33,827 nucleotides of DNA from Pseudobdellovibrionaceae bacterium (GTDB lineage Bacteria; Bdellovibrionota; Bdellovibrionia; Bdellovibrionales; Bdellovibrionaceae): positions 77,561-111,387 of the forward strand of contig JAEUWH010000086.1 of NCBI GenBank assembly GCA_016785955.1. Reading direction: 5' to 3'. Position numbers and translations under genes: made by a program. This document shows positions 24,842 through 31,612 of this stretch, one piece after another; position 1 is the stretch's first letter; each line of letters opens with the position of its first letter. The notes beneath the pieces are model-generated. The model was not told the origin of the DNA. It saw only the letters and a program-made list of their open reading frames with translations, and searched no databases.

Positions 24842-25987
24842 ATGAAGAAACTATTTGTTATCATGCTTCTCTGCTTAACGACCGTATACGGAGTGATTTC
24901 TTGCAATAAAAGTAGCGACTCATCTCCGACCGATAATAGTGGTGCGGCCACTACCTATCAAGGAGCCGGCTCCAAATGGTCCATCGCGATCACGGGCGCC
25001 AACTTTGTTATCAACAAATATGCCTCTGCAGGCGATACAACTCCGGAAATGACAATTAGTGGAACACTCGAAAAATATGCCAATCAATTTGTGAAACTCA
25101 CAGTGGCATCAGCATCAGGATCGAACGCGCCGAGCGCAGGTTCTGTGGCTTACGGCTTAGAAGTTCCAGGATATGCTTTCTTCCTGAAACCTATTGGCGG
25201 AAACTCTGAACCCATTATCATGGTTCAAAGTGGAACATGTCCCACAACCAGTTTCGATGCTAACTGGATCATCGCCAAAACACGATCGGATTTCACACCC
25301 CCAATGACAAGCACTATAGACTTTTTTGGTGGTGCATCTATGAATTTCAATGGCGCTAGCTCATCACTGACCGTGAATCAATATGAACCTATAACTGGTG
25401 CAGTTATATCAACTGGAGGTGGCAATGGTAATGGCACTTCCACAATGCCGTTTAACATAGGCAATTGTTCAAATGGGCTATTACGCGTACACGAAAGTGG
25501 TAACGACTATTTCGACATGTACTTCACTTCTTCCGGTGGCGCTTTAGTTAAATTTCCAGGAGGCCAAATTATTTTCGTCAGTCCTAAACAAAACTCCGCA
25601 GTGACTCAGGCTTCTATCGCCGGAACATACTCGGGCGTCGTATTTAATGACTCTAGTTCAGGCGATTCTGTTTTCCCCGTGAAGCTGTCTATTCCAACTT
25701 CGGGTAATTCAAATGGTATTGAAATCACTGATGTCGCCGCAGATACTGTGTCTTCAGATGGTGTCGTGTTTTCCAATATTGCCTCGACAACGGATTCTTC
25801 TGCAACCCAACTACCGAGCGGTATGTTTCGCGCGGACTTGAATTCTTCAAGCGCTACAACCAATGGCAAAGTATCTTGCGCATATTCGACCATCTCTTCT
25901 ACAAAAATTATCGCATGTACCGGGTTCATGAATAATACTGGAGGCGATGCTCGTCGTCCTTTCTTTATCTTGGCTCGATCTCGATAG
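24842..25987 (+). CDS. Lipoprotein of unknown function
   Basis: 381 residues, with AAGGA before the ATG. The signal sequence ends in the lipobox VISC with Cys21, followed by a Ser/Thr/Asn/Gly-rich linker. The mature part is beta-rich and low in charge, with many Ser, Gly and Thr residues and a GGGNGNGTS stretch near residue 198. It looks like a secreted surface or outer-membrane lipoprotein, but no family is recognised. A TATAAT at 24802-24807 could be its -10; the -35 is poor. Dispersed element copy B and a terminator lie just past its stop codon. Confidence 0.78.
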   Translation: MKKLFVIMLLCLTTVYGVISCNKSSDSSPTDNSGAATTYQGAGSKWSIAITGANFVINKYASAGDTTPEMTISGTLEKYANQFVKLTVASASGSNAPSAGSVAYGLEVPGYAFFLKPIGGNSEPIIMVQSGTCPTTSFDANWIIAKTRSDFTPPMTSTIDFFGGASMNFNGASSSLTVNQYEPITGAVISTGGGNGNGTSTMPFNIGNCSNGLLRVHESGNDYFDMYFTSSGGALVKFPGGQIIFVSPKQNSAVTQASIAGTYSGVVFNDSSSGDSVFPVKLSIPTSGNSNGIEITDVAADTVSSDGVVFSNIASTTDSSATQLPSGMFRADLNSSSATTNGKVSCAYSTISSTKIIACTGFMNNTGGDARRPFFILARSR

Positions 25988-25989
25988 CA

Positions 25990-26020
25990 CTGTTATTACC
26001 AACCTATCTAGGTCGATTTA
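25990..26020 (-). repeat. Dispersed element, copy B (31 bases)
   Basis: On the minus strand this matches copy A (3983-4013) at 29 of 31 positions, with changes at C to T and G to A. The hairpin arms change with it (GGTTG facing CAGTG), so the stem keeps only about four pairs, two of them G-U; the loop is GTAATAA. It sits between the stop codon of the lipoprotein gene and its terminator. I see no sigma-54 site upstream of it on the minus strand. Confidence 0.7.
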
Positions 26021-26027
26021 ATTCTTG

Positions 26028-26069
26028 ATCCGCTAACTTGCCTCGCGGCCTTGTTAGCGGATTTTTTTT
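26028..26069 (+). terminator. Intrinsic terminator after the lipoprotein gene
   Basis: ATCCGCTAAC and GTTAGCGGAT form a 10-bp stem with a 15-base loop that can pair further, followed by a run of T. Confidence 0.9.
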
Positions 26070-26122
26070 GCCTAACAAATATGCGATCGGTCCTGCGTAA
26101 AAACATCTGCGACATTTTAAAG

Positions 26123-26152
26123 TTGTGAAATGAATCGGGCCGGGAGTAGATT
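26123..26152 (+). promoter_or_regulatory. Probable promoter of the alcohol dehydrogenase gene
   Basis: TTGTGA, an 18-base spacer and TAGATT lie 32 bases upstream of the start at 26185. Confidence 0.4.
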
Positions 26153-26184
26153 AAGCCCATTCACCCTTTTACGGCGAGGACTGT

Positions 26185-27225
26185 ATGCAAGCTAAAACAA
26201 TGGCGGTTTTTAACAAAGACGGAAAATTTCAACCTCACACCATCGAACGACGTGATCCTGGTGCCAACGACGTTGTCGTTAAAATCGAGTACTGCGGAAT
26301 TTGCCACTCGGATATTCATACCGCTCGCTCTGAATGGGGCCCAGCAGCCTACCCGTGCGTACCGGGTCATGAAATTGTTGGTAAAGTCATCGCGATCGGA
26401 AAAAAAGTAAAACGATTCAAAGTGGGAGAACCCGTTGGTGTTGGATGTTTTGTTGACTCATGTGGCAAATGCTCACCCTGTAAAAAAAATGAAGAGCAGT
26501 TTTGTGAAGTTAAAACCGTGTTTACATATAACAGCACCGAACTGGATGGAAAAACTCCGACCTATGGCGGGTATGCCTCTCACATCACGGTCAAAGATAA
26601 ATACGTTTTGAAAATTAAAAAGGGACTACCATTGGATAAAATTGCGCCTCTTCTTTGCGCCGGTATTACAACATACTCACCCTTGAAGCGATACAAAACC
26701 AGCAAAGGGAAAAAAATCGGCGTTGTGGGCTTAGGCGGCTTAGGTCACATGGCAGTCAAAATCGCCAAAGCTATGGGTGCCGAAGTCACCGTTTTTAGCA
26801 CCTCTCCAAGCAAAGAATCTGACGCAAAACGACTAGGTGCTAAGCACTTTAAGGTTACAAAAACTCCTGAAGCATTTACTTCAATGATGGGAAAGTTAGA
26901 CTTGATCATCGATACAGTTTCAGCTCCTCACAGTTTTACCCCCTATCTTTCCACTCTAAAGCTGGGGGGAACAATGGTATTAGTCGGAGTTTCTCCAGAT
27001 CCTAACAGTTTAGATGCATTTGGATTAATTGGGGGACGCAAAGTGCTGACTGGATCGCTGATTGGCGGAATCAAAGAGACTCAGGAAATGCTAGACTTTT
27101 GTGCGCGCAAGAAAGTCTTTTCTGACATTGAATTAATTAAACCAGAAAAAATCGACGAGGCCTACAACCGTACCGTAGCCGGCGACGTAAAGTACCGCTT
27201 CGTCGTAGATCTTAATACGCTTTAA
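26185..27225 (+). CDS. Zinc-dependent alcohol/aldehyde dehydrogenase (cinnamyl-type, YahK-like)
   Basis: 346 residues with GAGG before the ATG. Medium-chain dehydrogenase with catalytic-zinc ligands in CGICHSD and GHE, a structural-zinc site CGKCSPCKKNEEQFC, and a Rossmann motif GLGGLGHMAVKIAKAMG. The loop after the second strand reads FSTSPSKE with no acidic residue, which favours NADPH. This matches the YahK/CAD group that reduces a broad range of aldehydes. No operon partner: it has its own promoter and mdh has another. Detoxification of aldehydes is the likely role; the physiological substrate is unknown. Confidence 0.93.
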   Translation: MQAKTMAVFNKDGKFQPHTIERRDPGANDVVVKIEYCGICHSDIHTARSEWGPAAYPCVPGHEIVGKVIAIGKKVKRFKVGEPVGVGCFVDSCGKCSPCKKNEEQFCEVKTVFTYNSTELDGKTPTYGGYASHITVKDKYVLKIKKGLPLDKIAPLLCAGITTYSPLKRYKTSKGKKIGVVGLGGLGHMAVKIAKAMGAEVTVFSTSPSKESDAKRLGAKHFKVTKTPEAFTSMMGKLDLIIDTVSAPHSFTPYLSTLKLGGTMVLVGVSPDPNSLDAFGLIGGRKVLTGSLIGGIKETQEMLDFCARKKVFSDIELIKPEKIDEAYNRTVAGDVKYRFVVDLNTL

Positions 27226-27229
27226 AATA

Positions 27230-27258
27230 TAGACTTAGAATTTTACGTCCTCTATACT
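27230..27258 (+). promoter_or_regulatory. Probable promoter of mdh
   Basis: TAGACT, a 17-base spacer and TATACT lie 25 bases upstream of the mdh start. The -10 is good and the -35 matches four of six. Confidence 0.45.
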
Positions 27259-27283
27259 TTTTTTACTATTTAAGGAGACCATT

Positions 27284-28270
27284 ATGGCAACAAAGACTCC
27301 CGTGAGAGTAGCAGTAACCGGGGCTGCTGGACAAATTGGCTATAGCTTACTTTATCGAATCGCTTCAGGCGAAATGCTTGGAAAAGATCAACCGGTAATT
27401 TTACAACTTCTAGAAGTGACTCCAGCCATGCAAGCACTAAAAGGTGTTGCAATGGAGCTAGACGACTGCGCATTTCCGTTGTTAAAAGAAATCATCCAAA
27501 CTGACGATCCAAAAGTCGCTTTCAAAGATTGTGAAATTGCATTGCTAGTAGGCGCACGCCCTCGCTCGAAAGGCATGGAAAGAAAAGATTTACTTGAAGC
27601 GAATGCACAGATCTTTACAATCCAAGGTAAAGCTTTAAATGAAGTGGCGAACAAAAATGTAAAAGTTCTTGTTGTCGGTAATCCGGCAAACACGAATGCG
27701 TACATTGCGATGAAATCAGCCCCTAACTTGAATCCTAGAAATTTCACTGCGATGATGAGACTAGATCACAACCGTGCGCTTTCTCAATTGTCTGCAAAAA
27801 CTAAAGCTGCCGTTGGGGAAATTCAAAAATTAGTTGTTTGGGGAAATCATTCACCGACCATGTACCCAGACTACCGCTTTGCTGAAGCTGGCGGAAAATC
27901 GATGAAAGCAATGGTAAACGACGAAACTTGGTACAAGGAAACATTTATCCCCACAGTTGGAAAACGTGGTGCTGCAATCATCGAAGCGCGCGGCCTTTCA
28001 AGCGCAGCATCGGCGGCTAATGCAGCGATCGATCACATGCGTGATTGGTGGTTAGGTACTAGTGGTAAATGGGTAACAATGGGTGTACCTTCGGATGGCT
28101 CTTATGGCATTCCAGAAGGAATTATCTACGGATACCCTTGCACCTGTGAAAATGGCGATTACAAAATCGTAAAAGGTTTGGAAGTCGATGCGTTCTCTAA
28201 AGAAAAAATGGATTTCACATTGAAAGAACTTACTGAAGAACGCGATGGCGTTAAGCATCTTTTAGGTTAA
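27284..28270 (+). CDS. mdh: Malate dehydrogenase
   Basis: Oxidises malate to oxaloacetate with NAD in the TCA cycle. 328 residues with AAGGAG before the ATG. The NAD site reads [12 protein letters not shown]. Substrate-binding arginines sit in [13 protein letters not shown] and [17 protein letters not shown] is the nucleotide loop, and the catalytic His is in [11 protein letters not shown]. The sequence belongs to the cytosolic-type (type 2) malate dehydrogenases rather than the LDH-like group. Confidence 0.97.
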   Translation: MATKTPVRVAVTGAAGQIGYSLLYRIASGEMLGKDQPVILQLLEVTPAMQALKGVAMELDDCAFPLLKEIIQTDDPKVAFKDCEIALLVGARPRSKGMERKDLLEANAQIFTIQGKALNEVANKNVKVLVVGNPANTNAYIAMKSAPNLNPRNFTAMMRLDHNRALSQLSAKTKAAVGEIQKLVVWGNHSPTMYPDYRFAEAGGKSMKAMVNDETWYKETFIPTVGKRGAAIIEARGLSSAASAANAAIDHMRDWWLGTSGKWVTMGVPSDGSYGIPEGIIYGYPCTCENGDYKIVKGLEVDAFSKEKMDFTLKELTEERDGVKHLLG

Positions 28271-28277
28271 TTTTTTT

Positions 28278-28323
28278 AAGGCCTCTAGGACACACGCCTA
28301 GAGGCCTTGTCTCAATACGAGAC
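28278..28323. terminator. Tandem hairpins between mdh and the convergent gene
   Basis: AAGGCCTCTAGG and CCTAGAGGCCTT form a 12-bp stem (28278-28308), directly followed by GTCTC/GAGAC (28309-28323). The genes converge here, so termination is expected. However, no T-run follows the big stem on either strand; the run of T precedes it on the plus strand. It may stop transcription by a different mechanism or protect mRNA ends. Confidence 0.55.
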
Positions 28324-28347
28324 ACAGTTACAACCTAAAAATCTAGC

Positions 28348-29175
28348 TTATTCATCCTCTCTTAGATTAGCTTCTGCTAGGATCCTTTTTTTATCTTTGG
28401 CTTTAAAATATTTTACGGATAAGAAAATCTCTTTCAAACTATCAATGTCTTCCTGAGTGTAATTTCTGGGATTGTGAATATAGGCCTGCAGATCTTCATC
28501 AATAGGATAGACACTCATCGGTCTAACAGCACTTAGATAACGAAAGACAAAATTTCTTACTCGCTGTTCACTTCCCCGAGTAATTTTTTTTAGGCACTTC
28601 TGAACATAGAGATCAAATTTATCTACCTCAGTGTTTTCTGAATGGTACACATCACTAGCAACCTTAGTAAGGTCAAAAATCTGAACATTTACATCTTCGT
28701 AAGCAATTTGCAAATATAAATAAAAATATTCCTCTTGCAGACTACGAGGCTTCGGTAGTTTTTTAGACCAAGCAATTGTTCCGGCACTTAGATAACTTTT
28801 AGCATTTTCGATAGTCCATTTTTGTGTTTCTTGAGGTGTACTTTTTGTAACAACGTCGTCATTTATAATTTCTTCCATGTATGCAGAACTTTCGTCAGTT
28901 CTCAGGGAACTATCGACATATTCATCTTCGTTTTCTTTTTCCTGTACAACCAAATCATCATTTTCCTTGAATTTTTTTTCTATGCTCTTTCGGGGCCTGA
29001 CCACAACAACATTTTTTTCCGAACTCGAAGTTGAAATCGACTTAGCTGGGTTGGTAAGGACAACAACTTCTTGAGGTAAGACAGCCAAATCCTGTTTTTT
29101 TATCCAAAAATAACTGCCAAGACCGCCAACGAAAAATCCCAAAGCAAGTCCTAGTGCATAGCTAGCTTTACTCAT
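28348..29175 (-). CDS. Membrane-anchored protein of unknown function
   Basis: 275 residues from the ATG at 29175, where GAGGTG lies eight bases upstream; a GTG at 29184 is an alternative. One N-terminal transmembrane helix (YALGLALGFFVGGLGSYFWI) is followed by a charged, low-complexity linker (about 35-110, rich in Glu, Asp, Lys, Ser). The C-terminal helical region (about 115-275) includes WTIENAKSYLSAGTIAW and long Lys/Glu/Tyr-rich helices. No family is recognised. Topology should be one anchor with the soluble part outside the cytoplasm, by the charge pattern. It lies downstream of flgE on the same strand with a 277-base gap containing a hairpin, so it probably has its own promoter. Confidence 0.72.
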   Translation of the reverse strand: MSKASYALGLALGFFVGGLGSYFWIKKQDLAVLPQEVVVLTNPAKSISTSSSEKNVVVVRPRKSIEKKFKENDDLVVQEKENEDEYVDSSLRTDESSAYMEEIINDDVVTKSTPQETQKWTIENAKSYLSAGTIAWSKKLPKPRSLQEEYFYLYLQIAYEDVNVQIFDLTKVASDVYHSENTEVDKFDLYVQKCLKKITRGSEQRVRNFVFRYLSAVRPMSVYPIDEDLQAYIHNPRNYTQEDIDSLKEIFLSVKYFKAKDKKRILAEANLREDE

Positions 29176-29262
29176 AAAGTTCACCTCAATTTAGTATGAA
29201 TGGCTTTATTTTAACGTAATTTCGTAAAGCATAAGAAAGAAACGCATCGGATGGCTCAATTT

Positions 29263-29276
29263 AGCACAAAAGTGCT
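29263..29276. promoter_or_regulatory. Short inverted repeat upstream of the membrane-anchored gene
   Basis: AGCAC and GTGCT flank AAAA. On the minus strand TTTGACA directly adjoins it, but no good -10 is seen at the right distance. It may be an operator or a small terminator-like hairpin. Confidence 0.25.
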
Positions 29277-29339
29277 GTCAAACTTGCAGTGATTAACAAC
29301 GAACTATCGACAGATACAATGCATGTATAAAATGAGAAT

Positions 29340-29371
29340 GCCCCGGCACGCTCTCTACTTCGCACCAGGGC
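29340..29371 (-). terminator. Hairpin downstream of flgE, stem valid only on the minus strand
   Basis: Read on the minus strand, GCCCTGGTGCG pairs with CGTGCCGGGGC over 11 positions, three of them G-U pairs, around a 10-base loop. On the plus strand the same three positions would be A-C mismatches. So the RNA structure belongs to the minus-strand transcript that leaves flgE. A weak T-rich tail (ATTCTCATTTTAT) follows, making a terminator or 3'-end structure likely. Confidence 0.5.
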
Positions 29372-29452
29372 TGGGTATTATGTATATAACTTGGAGGCCT
29401 GCTGAAAAAAGCCAGACCCTAGATTTTTTCTATTTCAGAATTTATCTAACTA

Positions 29453-30736
29453 TTATCTTTTCAATTGGATAATTTCATTTAGTAACTCGTCCGTTGTCGT
29501 GATTGTCTTCGCATTAGCCTGGAAACCACGTTGATTTTGAATCATATTTACGAACTCTGTCGCTAAATCCACGGTTGATCGCTCTAAAGATTTTGCATAA
29601 ATCTTTCCACGTCCTGCATTCCCTGGCGCCCCCATTGATGGCCCACCGGAATCTCGGGACTCTTTCAAACGATTATTACCAACTTTGAATAGTGCTTCTG
29701 GATTTTCGAATTTTGCTAAAGCAATCTGAGCCAAATCCGCCGCCTGCCCATTTGAGTAAACTGCGGTCAAGACGCCTTCATCATTAAATGACAACCCAGT
29801 GATTGTTCCTGCCGCCGCACCATCTTGATGCCATGAAATTAAGTCTGAACCTTTACCGTACTGTTTAGTTCCGTCTAGACCTTTACCACCACCCTCAATA
29901 TCATCACCAAAGTTCATTTTAATTTTTTGATTTTGAAGTGCGCCACCCATAAAGTTAAACGATGAGTCCGTAACTTCTTGTTTGTTTAATTTTCCGTCTA
30001 CAGTAAATTCTAATTTTCCGCTAACGACTTGAGCCAATTTCCCTTCTTCGCCTCCAGTTACCTCTTTACCATCGCAAAGACCTTTATACTCCCATTTACG
30101 ATCAGCCGTCTTATTGAAGAAGAACTGCACCAAATGCTTATTGCCTTGAGAATCATACATCTCGACACCTGTTGAATAGTGAGATGTTGAATAGGGATCA
30201 TTTATATCAAATTTCTTAGTGGGTTCCACACGAGAATCCAAGTTTAAATCTAGTTTTAATTCTGTAGAACCTTTTGCTGGAATAAGCGCGCGAGGGAACT
30301 TGATATCCGCAAGTTTATTTAAAATATTGCCCTTCTCATCAGTCATGAAGCCTTGCACTTTTTGATTATCATTTGTGACCAAGTAACCTTCGCGATCAAA
30401 GTGGAAAGAGCCATCACGAGTAAATGACTCGCCATCACTGCCTTTTACTTTGTAGTAACCATCACCAGAAATCGCTAAGTCCGTCACTTTTTCCGTAGCA
30501 TCAACATTACCTTGAACCAAAATGGGATTAACCGCACCGATTTTCACCCCACGACCAATTTGATTTCCACCCAAGATCCCTTTTAAATTTTTAGAAATAA
30601 TATCTTGAAACTCTGCACGTGATGCCTTGAAACCAATAGTGTTGGCATTGGCGATATTATCACCAATAACTCCTAACGCTTCACCTTGCGCTGTTAAACC
30701 GGATACACCAGTATAGAGAGAAGAGAGAATACCCAT
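29453..30736 (-). CDS. flgE: Flagellar hook protein FlgE
   Basis: Subunit of the flagellar hook, exported by the flagellar type III system. The start is placed at the ATG at 30736, with GGAGG six bases upstream, giving 427 residues; the frame runs further but without a start signal. The N-terminal D0 region reads GILSSLYTGVSGLTAQG and GDNIANANTIGFK, and the C-terminal D0 region reads NQRGFQANAKTITTTDELLN. The middle (about 130-330) is the variable D1/D2 part. It lies with another flagellar-operon gene just upstream. No FlgD cap gene is present in between or upstream, so flgD must be elsewhere if present. Confidence 0.95.
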   Translation of the reverse strand: MGILSSLYTGVSGLTAQGEALGVIGDNIANANTIGFKASRAEFQDIISKNLKGILGGNQIGRGVKIGAVNPILVQGNVDATEKVTDLAISGDGYYKVKGSDGESFTRDGSFHFDREGYLVTNDNQKVQGFMTDEKGNILNKLADIKFPRALIPAKGSTELKLDLNLDSRVEPTKKFDINDPYSTSHYSTGVEMYDSQGNKHLVQFFFNKTADRKWEYKGLCDGKEVTGGEEGKLAQVVSGKLEFTVDGKLNKQEVTDSSFNFMGGALQNQKIKMNFGDDIEGGGKGLDGTKQYGKGSDLISWHQDGAAAGTITGLSFNDEGVLTAVYSNGQAADLAQIALAKFENPEALFKVGNNRLKESRDSGGPSMGAPGNAGRGKIYAKSLERSTVDLATEFVNMIQNQRGFQANAKTITTTDELLNEIIQLKR

Positions 30737-30878
30737 TATGACCTCCATGTCATGTGTTACTCGACCGAATCTTCGGTTCGAGGAATCCAAGCATCCTGCC
30801 TGAATTCATATTTTCCCAAGCATACAACTCGAGAGTTTTGGAGGGCCCCCTCAAAGAGGACCAGCCCTGTTTTTATCC

Positions 30879-30907
30879 CTAAATTCTATTCGAGAATTTA
30901 GTTTTTT
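30879..30907 (+). terminator. Plus-strand terminator-like hairpin upstream of flgE
   Basis: CTAAATTCT and AGAATTTAG form a 9-bp stem around ATTCG, followed by six T on the plus strand. Both neighbouring genes are on the minus strand, so it would act on antisense transcription entering from flgE. On the minus strand it would be a hairpin in the 5' leader of flgE. Confidence 0.55.
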
Positions 30908-30912
30908 ACCCA

Positions 30913-30987
30913 TTTATCTACTAAGCTAGTTACTATTTACTAACTACTCAGCTAACTACTAATCTATCCACTATCTACCGACCTACC
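30913..30987 (-). repeat. TAG-rich degenerate tract in the flgE leader region
   Basis: On the minus strand about 13 TAG trinucleotides occur in some 70 bases, mostly as TAGTAG, TAGATAG and TTAGTA units about four to eight bases apart. They stop all three frames. At 30968-30977 it contains TAGATAGTGG, close to the core of the dispersed element. It may be a decayed tandem array or a multi-site binding region. Confidence 0.5.
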
Positions 30988-30999
30988 AAAAGCACTACT

Positions 31000-31431
31000 T
31001 TACATCACGATCGTGCTATCGATATTGGTGAACACGTTTTCTTTCAGTGCAGACTGGTCCATCACTGTGACTACGGTTCGATTTTTCACACTCACAATCA
31101 AAGCAGAATTATTCATCAAGATCAAAGAGTCCTTACTGCCCTTGCTGGCCGCGCGGTCAACAGCCTCATTCAGTTTGGTCATATCATCTGCTTTGAATGA
31201 AATTCCCCTAGACTGCATGCGCTCGATCGCGTGATTCGAGAACTTTATCCCCTTCTCGACTAGGCCCGCATCGTTGGCCACTTTTTTCAAGTCAATCGTC
31301 GAAGTTCGATCCAATGTATCTTTAAACGAAGGACCTGTGGACGGAACTGATTTACCTTGACTGACACCAGCGCCAGGAAAACCTGTGCTTTTTATCGCCG
31401 TGTCTAAAGTATTCATTTTTTTTACGTCCAT
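31000..31431 (-). CDS. Flagellar operon protein (TIGR02530 / Flg_new type)
   Basis: 143 residues. The C-terminal two thirds fit the small 'flagellar operon protein' family: IKFSNHAIERMQSRGI, then AVDRAASKGSKDSLILM, NRTVVTVMD and the closing VFTNIDSTIVM. The N-terminal 45 residues are a low-complexity Ser/Thr/Pro-rich segment. The family is usually found beside flgD and flgE and its role is unclear; a regulatory or assembly role is generally assumed. The start is uncertain: ATG at 31431 and ATG at 31416 are both possible and neither has a strong ribosome binding site. It is followed by flgE after 263 bases, so the two may be transcribed separately. Confidence 0.82.
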   Translation of the reverse strand: MDVKKMNTLDTAIKSTGFPGAGVSQGKSVPSTGPSFKDTLDRTSTIDLKKVANDAGLVEKGIKFSNHAIERMQSRGISFKADDMTKLNEAVDRAASKGSKDSLILMNNSALIVSVKNRTVVTVMDQSALKENVFTNIDSTIVM

Positions 31432-31565
31432 ACATTTATTTTCACAGATCTACCGAGCGATTTTCAAGTCCAGCAAGAAAAATTTTTTAAATCTAGTCTA
31501 AAACGTAAAATAAATTATGGCGGTGGCAAATTTTCACTAGACCGAAGTGCATAAACGGCAAAATT

Positions 31566-31603
31566 CCACCTATCTATTCAGACTGTCATTACCAGCCTAT
31601 CTA
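31566..31603 (-). repeat. Dispersed element, copy C, with a second partial unit
   Basis: On the minus strand the 21 bases at 31583-31603 are identical to the last 21 of copy A. The hairpin GGCTG/CAGTC with loop GTAATGA is kept by one G-U pair. About 27 bases further on comes a partial second unit, TAGATAGGTGG (31566-31576). The site lies between the stop of the PF10136 gene and the flagellar-operon protein gene, about 135 bases before the latter. Confidence 0.65.
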
Positions 31604-31612
31604 CTCAGAACA

